Position numbers and translations under genes: made by a program | Notes under the pieces: model-generated | The model's database searches: none | The model's input: only the letters and a program-made list of their open reading frames with translations | Told to the model about the DNA's origin: nothing | Shown here: piece by piece, positions 46,318 through 57,169 of the stretch | How the letters are laid out: the number at the start of each line of letters is the position of its first letter | Numbering within the stretch: the first letter of the stretch is position 1 | Assembly (NCBI GenBank): GCA_015680685.1 | Contig: MNCI01004956.1 | Location: 115,516 to 179,515, forward strand | Origin: Gnetum montanum | Taxonomy: Eukaryota > Streptophyta > Gnetopsida > Gnetales > Gnetaceae | Length of the DNA stretch: 64,000 nucleotides | Direction: 5' to 3'

Positions 46318-48600
46318 ATGTCTCCTTCTTCTTATGAGAGTGCTTCACCACCTAGGTCTGACACAATGAACAATCAAAGGTGGGGTGTACAAGATAATTT
46401 GTCAGTACCCCAATAGTTTCACTTGGTATAAATTCATCTTGATGAGTATGTACTAGAATTTACCTTTATCCTCCACCAAGGTGAACAACTGTGTTGGCAT
46501 GATATAGAAGGTAACATAGTGTTACCCCCCGATTGCTCAGTCCCAAGCATGCTTCTTCATGTTCTAATATGAATTGGTATGTAGCACTTACAATCAGAGT
46601 ATGTTATGCATCAACAAGATTTGAGAGATTATCAACCTATAGAGGCACAATGTCAAAGGGACTTAAAATAGGAGAGACACTATAAATCTGTGAAGAAAAA
46701 CTAGTCTCAAGATGTCCTGTATGTCCTAAGTGAGAATGAGGGTAGGGAACCTGCCTTAGGAGGTTTTCCACAAAACGATGTTCCTCTCGTTGACTTTGGT
46801 CAAGGGGTTGTATATTAGAATCTTTACTCAACGGTCCATAACTTGGATTCTGGTACTAATGGACACAAAGGGAATGAAAAAGGAAGATGAACACATGATA
46901 AAGATTGATATTTTTATCGTAACCATGACTGAGGCTATGAACATTGAAGAGAGGGTAGCAGACACCGTCATGATGACAGTCCTCCTTCCTCTTCACCTTC
47001 ATCATCTCCTTCACCCTCTCCTTTAGGATGTAGATGTAGTTGCAATGGAAAAGACCCTAAGGATAATGGTAGGTGAAATAAGAATAATAGACAAAACAAT
47101 CGAGAAAGGGAACAAGGACACTCTAGAGAAACACATCACGAAAGATGGGAGAGTAGGGAACTGCATAGGCATCATAGACACCATAGAAGATATGATCACA
47201 ATGAACCCCTACTCGCTACCCGAAGTATGCTAGATATAATTGAGGTTGTTAGGATCCCAAAAAGGCACAAAAAAGATAGTAGGATCAAAAGATTAGACAT
47301 GAACAATATCCCATGATTTGAAGGGGGATACAATGTTGACCCTCAAAACCATTTGCAAGTATTTCAGGATGCATGTGCCTTGCAAAACATAGAAAATGAG
47401 TAGTAAAAATGCAAGTTGTTTCCATGGACATTGATCAAGGAAGCGGAAGGCTAGTATCGGTTCTTAGAACCATAATCCATTTACCGATGGAGTACCATGT
47501 TAAAGCTATTCAATGATAAGTATCAAACGTACTCCCGAGTTTCCAACCTGCAAAAGAAAATCTAAGGATGGGAACAAGGAGGACACGAAACCTTGGATGC
47601 TGCCATGGGCCGATATTATGCATTATTACATCATTTCCTTGGCCATGGTTACTCGCAGAGGGAACAATTATGCCATCTCGTAGATGGGCTTAGGCATGAA
47701 ACATGAAGAACCCTTGGGACTTATGCCCAAGAAAGACTATTTGAGCTTAGAGCCCATCAAGTACAGAGATTTTTGGAGCAAGTTGCTAAAGAGGAAGGTG
47801 AGTTAAGGAAAAGAGAAACTACAGAGGAGTACAATAGAGATACTTCCCTTTGAAAGAAGGAAGTTAGATTTTGTGAGGATGAAGAAGAGTCACCACTTGA
47901 AGAGATGGTGAATAGGAGAACTTTGCCCATTTAGAAATTTTCATCAGAAGTATTGGCAAAGGTAGATCAAATGTGGGACTCCCTAGATAATAAATTCCAA
48001 ACCATTCTTAAAATAATAGAGGAGTCTAGAGAGTAAGGTAGTGACTGAGAAAGGAGAAAAAAGAAAGAAGCTGAATATGCATGTACAAAGGTAAGGGAAA
48101 AGTTGCCATCATTGAAAAGGTTGTGGATTTGGATACAAACAATGATGGTGGATGTGAGATATGCTAATATGACCATCCTAAGGGATGTTTCCCAATAATC
48201 TCACATCTGTAGGAGTCTGGGGTATATGCACTAAACCCATGATTAAATAGACGGAAAACACCTTGAAGGTTACCTTATCCTTAAGGTAACCCAAGATATT
48301 TCTACCAACCCTTGATGTATTATCCAAGTGGAACTCCACCATAACCCAATGAGTAGTATCAATAGTGGAAACACCCAAAATCATGGGGAATGCCACCACC
48401 ACATCAACAGTACCCTTACCATCGACCTGACCCATATGAGTACTACATGTAGCAGCCAATCTCTCCACATGACTCCACTAGTCACGTCACTCCTCAACCT
48501 CACTATCAAACCCACAAGTATACTCCTTCTCCTAAGGGAGATGTTCCACAAACGTATTACCCTTCTCATCCAATTGCACCTCTTCCACCCTTAGCTTCAT
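46318..48600 (+). pseudogene. E4 gag
   Basis: ATG at 46318 (MSPSSYESASPPR). N-terminal region: YVLEFTFILHQGEQLCWHDIEGNIVLPPD. A Ser/Pro-rich segment is near 46980-47030 and a His/Arg-rich one near 47130-47200. Gag domain from MNNIP (47299): FQDACALQNIENE, FPWTLIKEAEG, MLKLFNDKYQTYSRVSNLQ, GHETLDAAMGRYYALLHHF, LCHLVDGLRHET, LGTYAQERLFELRAHQVQRF. The finger CEIC*YDHPKGC lies at 48153-48188, where * is a stop at a former Gln. Shifts in frame and about fifteen stops are seen. Confidence 0.83.
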
Positions 48601-48617
48601 TACCACCTACTCTAGCT

Positions 48618-49253
48618 ATGCAGGGTGAGCTCCCTGCCCAGCCACAGCAACATAATGCTGTAAGGGCTATCAACCCTCAACCTACTATTGGTTCAAACAA
48701 CCACATAAAGAAGAGACCTTTCTTTAGAACCAACAATCCAACTAAGTCCTTACAACCACAAGCGGCTGATCCTCCAAAGGCCTCACCGTCATTCGAATCT
48801 TTGGAGCTCCCTTCAAACCAAAAATCATACTTAATGCACACAGTCATGTTGAATCATGCCATTACCAATTGGATTAAAGTTGGTTGTCTTCCTAGGAAAT
48901 TCATTGATTTTGGAAGTCCTCTTATTTATCTACAAATCATAGGACATGAGCCTTGCAAAGCTCTTTTGGATTTAGGTTTTGGTGTTAACTTAATCTCCCA
49001 AGAAATGTACAAAGCCTGGAACCTGCCTCCACTAAAAGAGAGTAACATTTGTTTAGAGTTGGTCAACCAGTCCATCACTATCCCATTAGGACTAGTGGAG
49101 GACATTGTTACCACTATTTGTGGGTGCTCGTATCCAATCGATTTCCTAGTTATTCAAGTCAACAACTGCAAGGGGGACTTTCCAATCATTATGGAAAGAG
49201 CAAGGCTAAGCACAATTGACACATGCCTAGGAATACATAATCTTTCCCTATAA
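48618..49253 (+). pseudogene. E4 gag tail and protease
   Basis: The longest open stretch in the window, 211 codons. It begins with a Gln/Pro-rich gag tail (MQGELPAQPQQHNAVRA), followed by a retropepsin domain: the active-site block ALLDLGFGVNLIS at about residues 115-127 (the usual D-S/T-G is D-L-G), YKAWNLPPLKESN, QSITIPLGLVEDIVTTI and the C-terminal block GDFPIIMERARLSTID at about residues 187-202 (canonical G before R is E). The missing Ser/Thr probably lowers or abolishes activity. Confidence 0.8.
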
Positions 49254-49490
49254 ATATCAAAGGAAAATATGTTCAGAAAGATCGAGAAGAAGAAAGTTTC
49301 ATGCATTGCATACAGTGACATAGGGTGTAATTGCATGTAGAAGTCTTGGTTTGTACAACGTTTAACATTGCCTGCATGCAACCAGTGTGCACAAATAACT
49401 AACATACAAAGATGCCTATATGTAGTAGCCATAAGACAGGAAGGCACCTAGTGGCTGACAATTGACCAAGAGATCAACTCAACTATATGC

Positions 49491-51200
49491 ATGGAACCAA
49501 TTGAGAGCTTGACTTGTGCCTACATTGATAGCATAGACACATTAGAGAAAGTCCATTGCCAAGTTCCAAGTCCTGACATTGAAAATATCAACTGGGGGAA
49601 GTTGAAAATCCCTAAGAGATTTAAGCAAGAGCCCCTTGAGTTAAAACTGTTCCCACCATTATGGAGTACACATTTCTCAAGAATGGAAAATCGGTAATTA
49701 TTAATGCTAAGCTTGCTCCTCAACAAAAAGAAAGACTGTTGAAAATGGTAAACAAATGGTCGAAAGCCTTTGCTTGGCCATATCCCGAATTAACCGAAAT
49801 AGATCCTAGGATATGCCAACATAGAATTTACATCGACCCCTCCATGAAACCTTGATGACAACCGCAAAGGTGACTGAATCTAAAGGTTAAGCAAGTGGTT
49901 AAAGAAGAAATTGAACAAATTCTAAAAGTTGGGTTCATCTACCCCATTGTTGATAGTGAATGGGTTAGTCCCTTAGTCATTGTGCCTAAGAAGGGAGGTA
50001 AATGGAGGGTGTGTATAGACTTTAGGCTGCTAAACATGAAAACATTTAAAGATCATTTCCCATTATCATTGGTTGACCAAGTATTAGATACCATTGCAGA
50101 GCATTGCTACTATAGTTTTCTCGATGGTTATAGTGGATACAACCAAATTCAAATAGCCCTAGAAGACCAAGCCAAGACTACATTCACAAGTCCTTGGGGG
50201 ACATTTTCATATAGATAGATTTCATTTGGCTTATGTAATGCCTCGGAAAAATTTCAACGTTTAGTTCCAAGCATATTCTAGCAGCAAATAGGAAATGGTG
50301 TGGAGATCTTTATGGACAATTTCTCCACCTATGGAGTGGACTTCGATCAAGCATTGGACCAATTAGAGTAAGTGCTAAAATGATGTGTAGAAACCAAGTT
50401 AAGGCTCAATTAGAAAAAAAGCCATTTAATGGTCTAAGAAGGTGTTGTATTAGGGCATAAGATTTCACAAGCAGGGATAGAGGCAGATCCTGAAAAGATT
50501 AAGGTCATCTAAGAAATCACTCGTCAACCTAAAACTGTAAAAGATATCTAGTCATTCCTTGGACACACTGGCTATTATAGACACTTCATTAAGAACTTTT
50601 CTAAGATTGCAAAATCATTGGTAGAATTAATGAAGAAGGGGGTACCCTTTGAATGGACCAGGGAATTTGAGCTAGCCTTCCAAACCTTAAAATAGAAGCT
50701 TGTATAAGCACCCATTCTACAAGCTCTTGAATAGTTCAAGCCATTCCATATAATGACCGACACGTCCAATTTTGTGTTAGGAGAAGCACTTACATAGTTA
50801 GATGACCAAAAACGTCCTTATTACATCCACTATGTAAGTCGAAGTATTGCTAGTGCACAACTCAACTACACCATAACAGAAAAAGAGTTAATGGTTGTGG
50901 TGTTTGCATTAGAAAAATTTAGGTACTATGTATTGGGCTATAAGATATTTGTACACACAGATCATAGTACAATAAGGTTCCTAATGAACAAACCAATGGT
51001 GAGCCCTCACATCCTACGATGGCTCATGATCTTACAAGAGTTTCATCTTAGGATGATCAATCATAAAGGTACCAAGAATGTTCTTGCTGATCATTTATCT
51101 CAGTTGCAAAGGGAATATAAAGAGGATGAATATCCAATCTCCAATCATTTCCCTAATGAACTCCTCTTTGGAAGTGTGATAAACAATCAATTAACCCCAT
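49491..51200 (+). pseudogene. E4 reverse transcriptase and RNase H
   Basis: Linker MEPIESLTCAYIDSI (49491) and MEYTFLKNGKSVIINAKLAPQQKE (49661), then RT from 49895, open to 50218: IEQILKVGFIYPIVDSEWVS, VIVPKKGGKWRVCIDFRLLN, FPLSLVDQVLDTI, YSFLDGYSGYNQIQI, TTFTSPWGTFSYR. The catalytic block near 50308-50325 reads EIFMDNFS: the second Asp of FMDD is Asn, which should kill polymerisation. The connection has GVVLGHKISQAGIE and SFLGHTGYYRHFIKNFSKI. RNase H (open 50891-51202) has LNYTITEKELMVVVFALEKF, VHTDHSTIRFLMNKP and VLADHLSQL. Confidence 0.86.
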
Positions 51201-52416
51201 AGACAAATTGGTACAGTAACATTATCGCCTATCTTCTCACACAAGAAACACTACAAGGGTTAGATGTTAAAAAGAAACAACAGTTTCTTCATTGAGCCAA
51301 ATATTTCATGGAAATCAACGGGCACCTTTATAAGGTATGTTTCAATGCCTTGGTTTGATGGTGAGTTCCCGAGGGAGATCAATTGCGAGTTCTCCAAGAT
51401 GATCATGAGGGTCCTTGTGGGGTCATTATGCTAGGAGATGAACAACCATTAAAATCTTACTTGTAGGATATTATTGGCCTACATTGTTCTTGAATGCTCA
51501 TCATTTTGTCTAATGTTGTGAGTGTTGCCAATGTGATGGAGGAATGATTATTGGAATGGAGGATCTACAACAATGGATTCAACCTTTAGAACCCTTTGAC
51601 ATATGGGGAATTGACTTTATGAGGCCTATTACACCAATGTCCAATGGAAAAGCCTACATTGTTGTTGCTGTTGACTATTTTACAAAGTGGGTAGAAGCAA
51701 CCGTTGTTATGGAATATACATCATCTACCACTACACGATTTGTTCAACAACAAATCATAAACAGGTTTGGCGTGCCTTGTGCACTTATTTTTGATAATGG
51801 TACACACTTTACAGGTGTGACTTTTCAAAAGTTGATGCAATGCTCAAGGGTTGAGCATAAACTAACTACACCATATCATCCTCAAGAAAATGGTTAACTC
51901 AAAGTTACCAATAGGGAGATCATGAAAATATTTACACGAACAATTAGCAAGTATAGGCGAGATTGGAGCACCAAGCTAAACGATGCTCTTTGGGCATATC
52001 GCTCCACATGGAAACTTCCTATAGGCTACTCTCTCTATGAATTAGTGTACGGTAAGCTCCCAACACTTCCTATTCAAGTTGAGCTCCATACACTATCCAT
52101 AGCATGTGACCTCAACCTTAACCTTAATCTAGCACAAAAAGAACAGTTAATGAATCTTAACTTGCTAGATGAGAACCGATTAGCCACCCTGTCATCTAAC
52201 AAATTGCACAAGGCTTTTAATAAACAATGTCATGACCTAAGAATTAGAAAAGTTAAATACCAACCAAGAGATAAGGTTCTTTATTGGAACCCCACACATG
52301 TGCCACAATGCCCTAAATTTCAAACGTTGTGGGAGGGACCTTATATCATTCATGAATCTTTTCCTTCAGGGGCCATGATGATCTATAAACCTAAAATCCT
52401 GGGAAGAAAACTATAA
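51201..52416 (+). pseudogene. E4 integrase
   Basis: The N-terminal finger near 51400-51540 is split over frames (GPCG..HYAGR-like, then CECCQCDGG). The core (open 51544-51897) has GIDFMRPITPMSNGK, the first Asp, and LIFDNGTHFTGVTF, the second Asp. At the third site, QVEVTNREI has become a stop, then L-K-V-T-N-R-E-I (51896-51918), so the catalytic Glu is Lys. The C-terminal half (51922-52416, open, 164 codons) reads DWSTKLNDALWAYRSTWKLPIGYS and LWEGPYIIHESFPSGAMMIYKP, with no chromodomain. Confidence 0.86.
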
Positions 52417-52530
52417 GTCAACATCTAGCAAACCAAACCTTTCCATGAGCCTAGAACAACTAGTACTAATACTACCTCTATTGGTGAACAACCCTACTCC
52501 TTATTTTAGATCACCTCCGTCCAACTCAAT

Positions 52531-52544
52531 TGTGGGGGAGATGG
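52531..52544 (+). promoter_or_regulatory. E4 internal polypurine-like motif
   Basis: TGTGGGGGAGATGG lies after the pol end, at the same relative site as in E1-E3. Confidence 0.55.
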
Positions 52545-54410
52545 CCACCAATGCTAATCATTCTCAACCCTCAGTTCCTTTTGCATTTTTTTAGACATTT
52601 TTCATATTTACTTATTTTTGTTTTACAACATCATTAACATTTTACTATTTCTTTGTTTGATTTACTTTAACTCATCACCTAATAAGTGCTCATGATGGTG
52701 GGTTGTATGATAATAATGTTGATTGCTAATGTTTGGTTTTTACCTTGGACTCTCAATGTTGATGCTAAGATATGGTTTCTTTTAATGAAACAGGCAACGA
52801 GTCCATGACATCCATTTATCCATAAAACTCTATGGTCTCCTTTGTTTTGGAAATGTACTGTCCCTTTTTCTAAGTAAACTTATTAATGAATTGGTGGCTT
52901 GGTACTCTTCAAACCAATGAAAAATTCAAATGGATGGAAAAGGGTGTGACCTCAAGGGGATTCGATGCATTTGTGTTGGCTGTTCTTTTAGGTACTTGGA
53001 TGTTTTTCATTGGTTCTCTGCCATTCCACTATTGATCAAATATCAGAAAGTTGAATAAACCAATAAGTCTTTGCATGGTGTGGTTCTCACAAAAAAAAAA
53101 CATGTGGGAATTCAAAGCACACCCCTTAGACATAATAAAGAAACATGGGCTACAAGCATTGGTTATGGCACTAGAAAGACATGTTACCCATGCTTGAAGG
53201 TTCACTCTAACTAAGGTCCCTTCTCACTTCCTACTTCTCTCTCTTGCTCTTGGAATGGTGGTGGCTCTATGACTGCATTCTTGTTGCTTCTAGAGGATGG
53301 GTTGGTCAAGTGTGTTGATGCAAGGTCACTAGATGTGGTTAGTTTGAATTTGGATTTGGTCATAATTTTATTAAGTCACCTTAACCACATATTATACAAG
53401 GGACTTTACACAACCTTAATTTCGGGATTCCATTCCATTCTCTCCTCTCTTTCTGTATTTCTTTCCATATTCCATCTCATTGCTAGTTTTATGATCAATT
53501 TATATCTTGGTTGATGCATTGTTATTCTTTGGTAAACTTTTATGCATAAGTTCTTAACTGTTGTTTCCATATGTCATTCCTAGAGCCTACTGACTCTTTG
53601 GTTTGTGGGTTTGTCAAGGCATAACAAGCATGAGCCTGCTTTGGGGAGGACCCATTGACATTCCTTTTTGGTGCAATTGTTAAGTTCTTCCCCTTAAAAT
53701 ATTTCCACAACCCATCAATGGCATCTGTTTTTGTTTTTGTTTTATTAGCCTCACTGTTGTTATTTCTCTTATCTTTCTTGTTCTTTAAAGTTTTCCATCT
53801 TATTGCTACAAAGAGGTTCACTCTTAGTCATGGGGGTCCTATCACAAATTTTATCCATTCTATTACTTATCTCACCCCTACACCTTGGGTAGTTATCAGT
53901 TACAAACCTCTAACCCAGTATCTGCCATACCCACAACCTAGCCAATGTGCTTCATATCGAGGCAAGGTATTAATGGCATTATGTCTTATTTATCCTTTCT
54001 AATTCATGATTATGTTGTGTGTGTAGATGGAAATTACATGAACAATGGACTGGGATAGGAGGGAGCACTCAAGATGGACTAGAGCAAAAGCATTCATGCA
54101 AGGAACAAGCTTGGTCATGTGGCTATTGATGAATAATGGTGTGTATAGTTTCGACATCAGCAGCACCGTGTCTCATTTCCTTTTCTCTCTCTCTCTCTCT
54201 CTCTTCAAGCTATCGAATGAGGGTGTGGATGTCATCTATGTACACTGTTCACCACAATGGGCATGAATACCAATGTTGTAATATATTAGTCGATCCGTTC
54301 ATCAGGCACTTTGAGTCTGTCATCCCATATCACCGTCAGTTGTCATTTAGTCAATAATCCCATACCTTCCCAATATTTTATAAGAACTCAAGGACAATGT
54401 TTCATTCAGT
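52545..54410 (+). other. E4 non-coding tract
   Basis: About 1.9 kb without conserved frames. The GTCTTTGCATGGTGTGGTTC block is at about 53067. A hydrophobic open stretch (53655-54002) is not conserved in E3. ATGTTGTGTGTGTAG before ATGG near 54027 corresponds to the acceptor-like site of E2, but no ORF3 follows. Confidence 0.6.
54184..54204. repeat. CT microsatellite
   Basis: An uninterrupted TC run of about 21 bases in the E4 non-coding tract. Confidence 0.95.
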
Positions 54411-54420
54411 CATGGGGGTA
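54411..54420 (+). promoter_or_regulatory. E4 terminal polypurine tract
   Basis: CATGGGGGTA directly abuts the 3' LTR at 54421. Confidence 0.85.
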
Positions 54421-55300
54421 TGATGAACCGTGATATCGGGACCACAATATCGAATCCACAATATCAGGACCACAATATCAGATCCGCGATATCGAGTTTG
54501 CGATATCGGAGCTTGCCAAGTGATATCAGACACCTGATATCGAAACTTGTCTTATTGCCTATAAATAAGAGGTGGGCGCACTTAGTTTGGCACTAGGTTA
54601 ATTAGGTTCTTAGTACCTTACCCAAACTCTTGCACTTTTTCCCTCTCAGAGTTAGAATTATTTCTGAGTGCTTGTAGTAGGAGTCATAAAGCGAACAGAT
54701 CTTTATTCAAGCATCGTGTACTTGAGCGCATCGTGTGTTTGGAAATAAAGATGAACTTTGTGATAAACCTTGCAGCATTTAGAATAGATTATTTCTTACC
54801 TTTAATGTTATTTACAATTTTCAACCCTTTCCTTAGTTAATTAATGTTTCTTTTATTTATTTGTTAATTTCAACAAGTAAGCGCACTTAGTACGACCCCT
54901 TTGAGCATACGTGAAAGACTTGGTAACCTAGTAACAACTATCATTTGGTAATCCTAGTAGTGTGACACTGGTTCAAGATGTGTATGAAGAGTCGGAACAA
55001 ATGCTGGTGCTAGGATTAGTTAGGACCTAGTGGATTAGTTAAATTCAATTAGTTATTCAATTCTTTCACTTCTCCCTTTTTAGCACCAAGACATAAAACA
55101 TAAAAAGCATAAAAATCATATACCTCAAGTTTACTTAACCATACAATCATGCTATACAAGTAAGCTTGGGAAGACAACGATTGCTAACCCATCCTTATTC
55201 TGTGAAGGCGCATAAGCACTTAGTCCCTGGAATTCGACTAGATCGTGCATGAATGCTTGTATTCCTATGGTTGGGAATAGGGCTACCTCGCTGCTCATCA
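54421..55300 (+). repeat. E4 3' LTR
   Basis: An 880-bp LTR, TGATGAACCG...GCTGCTCATCA. It has a richer GATATC/ATATC array (about 54431-54541) than the 5' copy, and TATAAATA at 54560-54567. AATAAAGATGAAC near 54745 is the polyadenylation region. It is followed by TSD CTATT. Confidence 0.93.
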
Positions 55301-56290
55301 CTATTGAAAAGGTTGCAATTAATATGATACCAAGTTATGGATATCTTGGTCTAGATCTTTCTCAAAATTATGTTGGAAGATGTACATTAAATAGAGAATT
55401 TCAAATAGATTATGAGCCTTATTTAATTTAAAATGAAAATATTAGAAGGAAAATATCTTAGCTTAATAAATTAACAAAAAAGTTATTTTGTTCTATTGTG
55501 CACTCAAGGCTTTTATATGGGTGTGCAGTGTGGGGTCTTATACTTTATTGCAAATATTGGAAGAAAATAGAAGAAATGCAAAAGAATTTTTTGGTAGAAT
55601 AATTTCAGGTTAAAAATTAGGTATAATACAATTTTTTGCTTCTTGAAATAGATATGATGTATTTAGAGATAGAAGCTCTTTGTTAATTTGTAGTATACAT
55701 TCATAGTCCCTCTTGTAGCATAATAATTAAATTTTCAAAGAAAGTTTTAGTTGCAACATAACAAAAAATATGGTTTTACAAGGAAATGATTTAGGTTAAA
55801 AAATGAAACATTAAGATGGATATTCTACATTGCAATATAAGATAACTTCATAAGAGTATAAGAAACAAGAAACTTTTGCATATCTGAAGTAGCCCAATAG
55901 AAAAGAAGCAATTCTACCTAGATAGCATTAGAGGAGACATCAACAAAAAAGTGGCTTATTTATTTGCTCTTATATCCTATCACCTATGATGTCAAATTAG
56001 TCAAGCAAGATTGGACTCTAATTAGTTTATAATTAAAATAGGAAGATGGGTCCAGATTCCAAGAGAAGAGAGAACCTACTACTTACACAGTTAAAGAGTA
56101 ATTAAAGATGAGCATCATATATTCTTAAAATGTCTTATTCTTGCATAAAGTTCCCACAAATGACAAATTATAGCTAGTAGTTTAATTGAGTTTTTTAAAA
56201 TCAAGAGTCTTACCATTAGGCTAATATCTCAATGTTTAAACATAAATAAAATATCAATAATGGAACTAGCATTCTTCTAGTCTATCCATC
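55301..56290 (+). pseudogene. LINE-D reverse transcriptase, second part and C-terminal finger
   Basis: Resumes LINE-D after E4 in frame with 45324: IEKVAINMIPSYGYLGLDLS (the YLG block), then KLFCSIVHSRLLYGCAVWG near 55480-55540 (the LLYGCEVWG block of LINE RTs). Near 56030-56150 it reads KIGRWVQIPREERTYYLHS followed by DEHHIFLKCLI, the C-terminal C/H-rich finger of many non-LTR elements with some cysteines changed. It fades out around 56290. Stops are frequent. Confidence 0.78.
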
Positions 56291-56383
56291 TTTGAGAAAT
56301 AAGGGATATTAATGTAATAAAAGAATAATCCAAAAGCAAAAGAAATTAAAAAATTTAATAAAATAAAATATTCATAGTATTGG

Positions 56384-56506
56384 GGTGGTGTTGAAATCCC
56401 AAAATAATTGTAATATAGGTAGACTTCATGATATACATTCTCATTAAAACTTTATAACTTAGCATTGCCGACTAGAATGAAACTCATGACTTAGAGCTTT
56501 TAAATC
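56384..56506 (-). repeat. Partial SINE-like unit (second copy)
   Basis: Parallels the tail and B-box side of 56507-56664 (GACTAGAATGAAACTCATGAC against CACTAGAATCAAACCCATGAC) but lacks the A-box end. A separate A-box-like end (TACCATTAGGCTAATATCTC) occurs at about 56211-56230. Confidence 0.45.
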
Positions 56507-56664
56507 AAAAAGGGGGTTTTGGAACCCAAAATAAGTCAAACATAGGTATATCCTAAGTCTAATTAGAACTTTATATAAATTAGCATTGCCCACTAGAATC
56601 AAACCCATGACCTAGAAATTCCAAATCAAGTGTCTTACCACTAGCCTAATATCTCATTGTTAAA
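56507..56664 (-). repeat. tRNA-like SINE unit
   Basis: On the minus strand an A-box-like TAGGCTAGTGG (about 56638-56648) is followed by a B-box-like GGTTTGATTC (56596-56605), a pol III spacing of about 35 bases. It is close to the TRGYNNARNNGG and GGTTCRANTCC consensus with one change each. This would be a tRNA-derived SINE or decayed tRNA relic. Confidence 0.5.
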
Positions 56665-56852
56665 GATTAATATCATACCAAAGTATTACATGTAAATAAG
56701 AAGTTAAGGGTTACATCCTCAAGATGCATATAAACTATTATTAAACTTAAGAGATATCAAGTTCAAGTCTCAACAAGCATAATAGAAAGAGGTGTATGCA
56801 TATACTATAATAGTAACATTTTCTAGAAAAATAAACATAACTGTTAGCAATG

Positions 56853-56970
56853 AGGGTTTCAATGGCAAGGGCTTTAGCGGTGAGGATTTCAACATTAATA
56901 TGAGGTAGTAAGGGGTTTGGCAGTAAGGCTTTCAGCATTAAGGATTTCTACCACAAGGGTTTTAACATTA
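56853..56970. repeat. 15-bp minisatellite, eight units
   Basis: Units such as AGGATTTCAACATTA, AGGGGTTTGGCAGTA, AGGCTTTCAGCATTA and AGGATTTCTACCACA follow with exact 15-bp spacing except for one 13-bp unit at 56898-56910. On the minus strand the period is five codons (NVEIL, TAKAL, AIETL; and in the next block VVEIL, NAESL, TAKPL). Confidence 0.85.
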
Positions 56971-57169
56971 ATTTTATCTTATATAACAAGAAAGATAGTT
57001 AGAGGTAGGCTAGGTTAATTGATATTTTATGAGTGAGGATTTGTTGCTGAAGAACTTATGTCATTTGCCTAAGAAATTTGAAAATTTTATCATTTCCTAG
57101 TCATAGAGCACACAAAGAAGTCTCTAAACATAACTACTTTTAAAGAAATTTTAGTTATATAATGAGAGT
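56971..57169. other. No recognisable feature
   Basis: Short AT-rich spacer between the minisatellite and the coiled-coil relic. Confidence 0.4.

Larger units (their letters stand above)
45325..55300 (+). mobile_element. E4: Athila-like Ty3/gypsy element, best-preserved copy
   Basis: A 9,976-bp plus-strand element with LTRs 45325-46177 and 54421-55300 and a perfect TSD CTATT (45320-45324 and 55301-55305), inserted in the RT of LINE-D. It has PBS, gag, PR, RT, RH, INT, internal polypurine motif, a 1.9-kb non-coding tract and PPT, and no ORF3. It keeps the longest open stretches of the family (for example 48618-49253 and 51922-52416). Key residues are lost in protease, RT and integrase, so it is inactive. 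Confidence 0.93.

Noticed and set aside
53655-54002. A 115-codon open stretch with a strongly hydrophobic segment, a possible env-like membrane protein in E4
   Set aside because: The equivalent region of E3 has no such frame. It lies in the T-rich non-coding tract, and hydrophobicity follows from T-rich codons.
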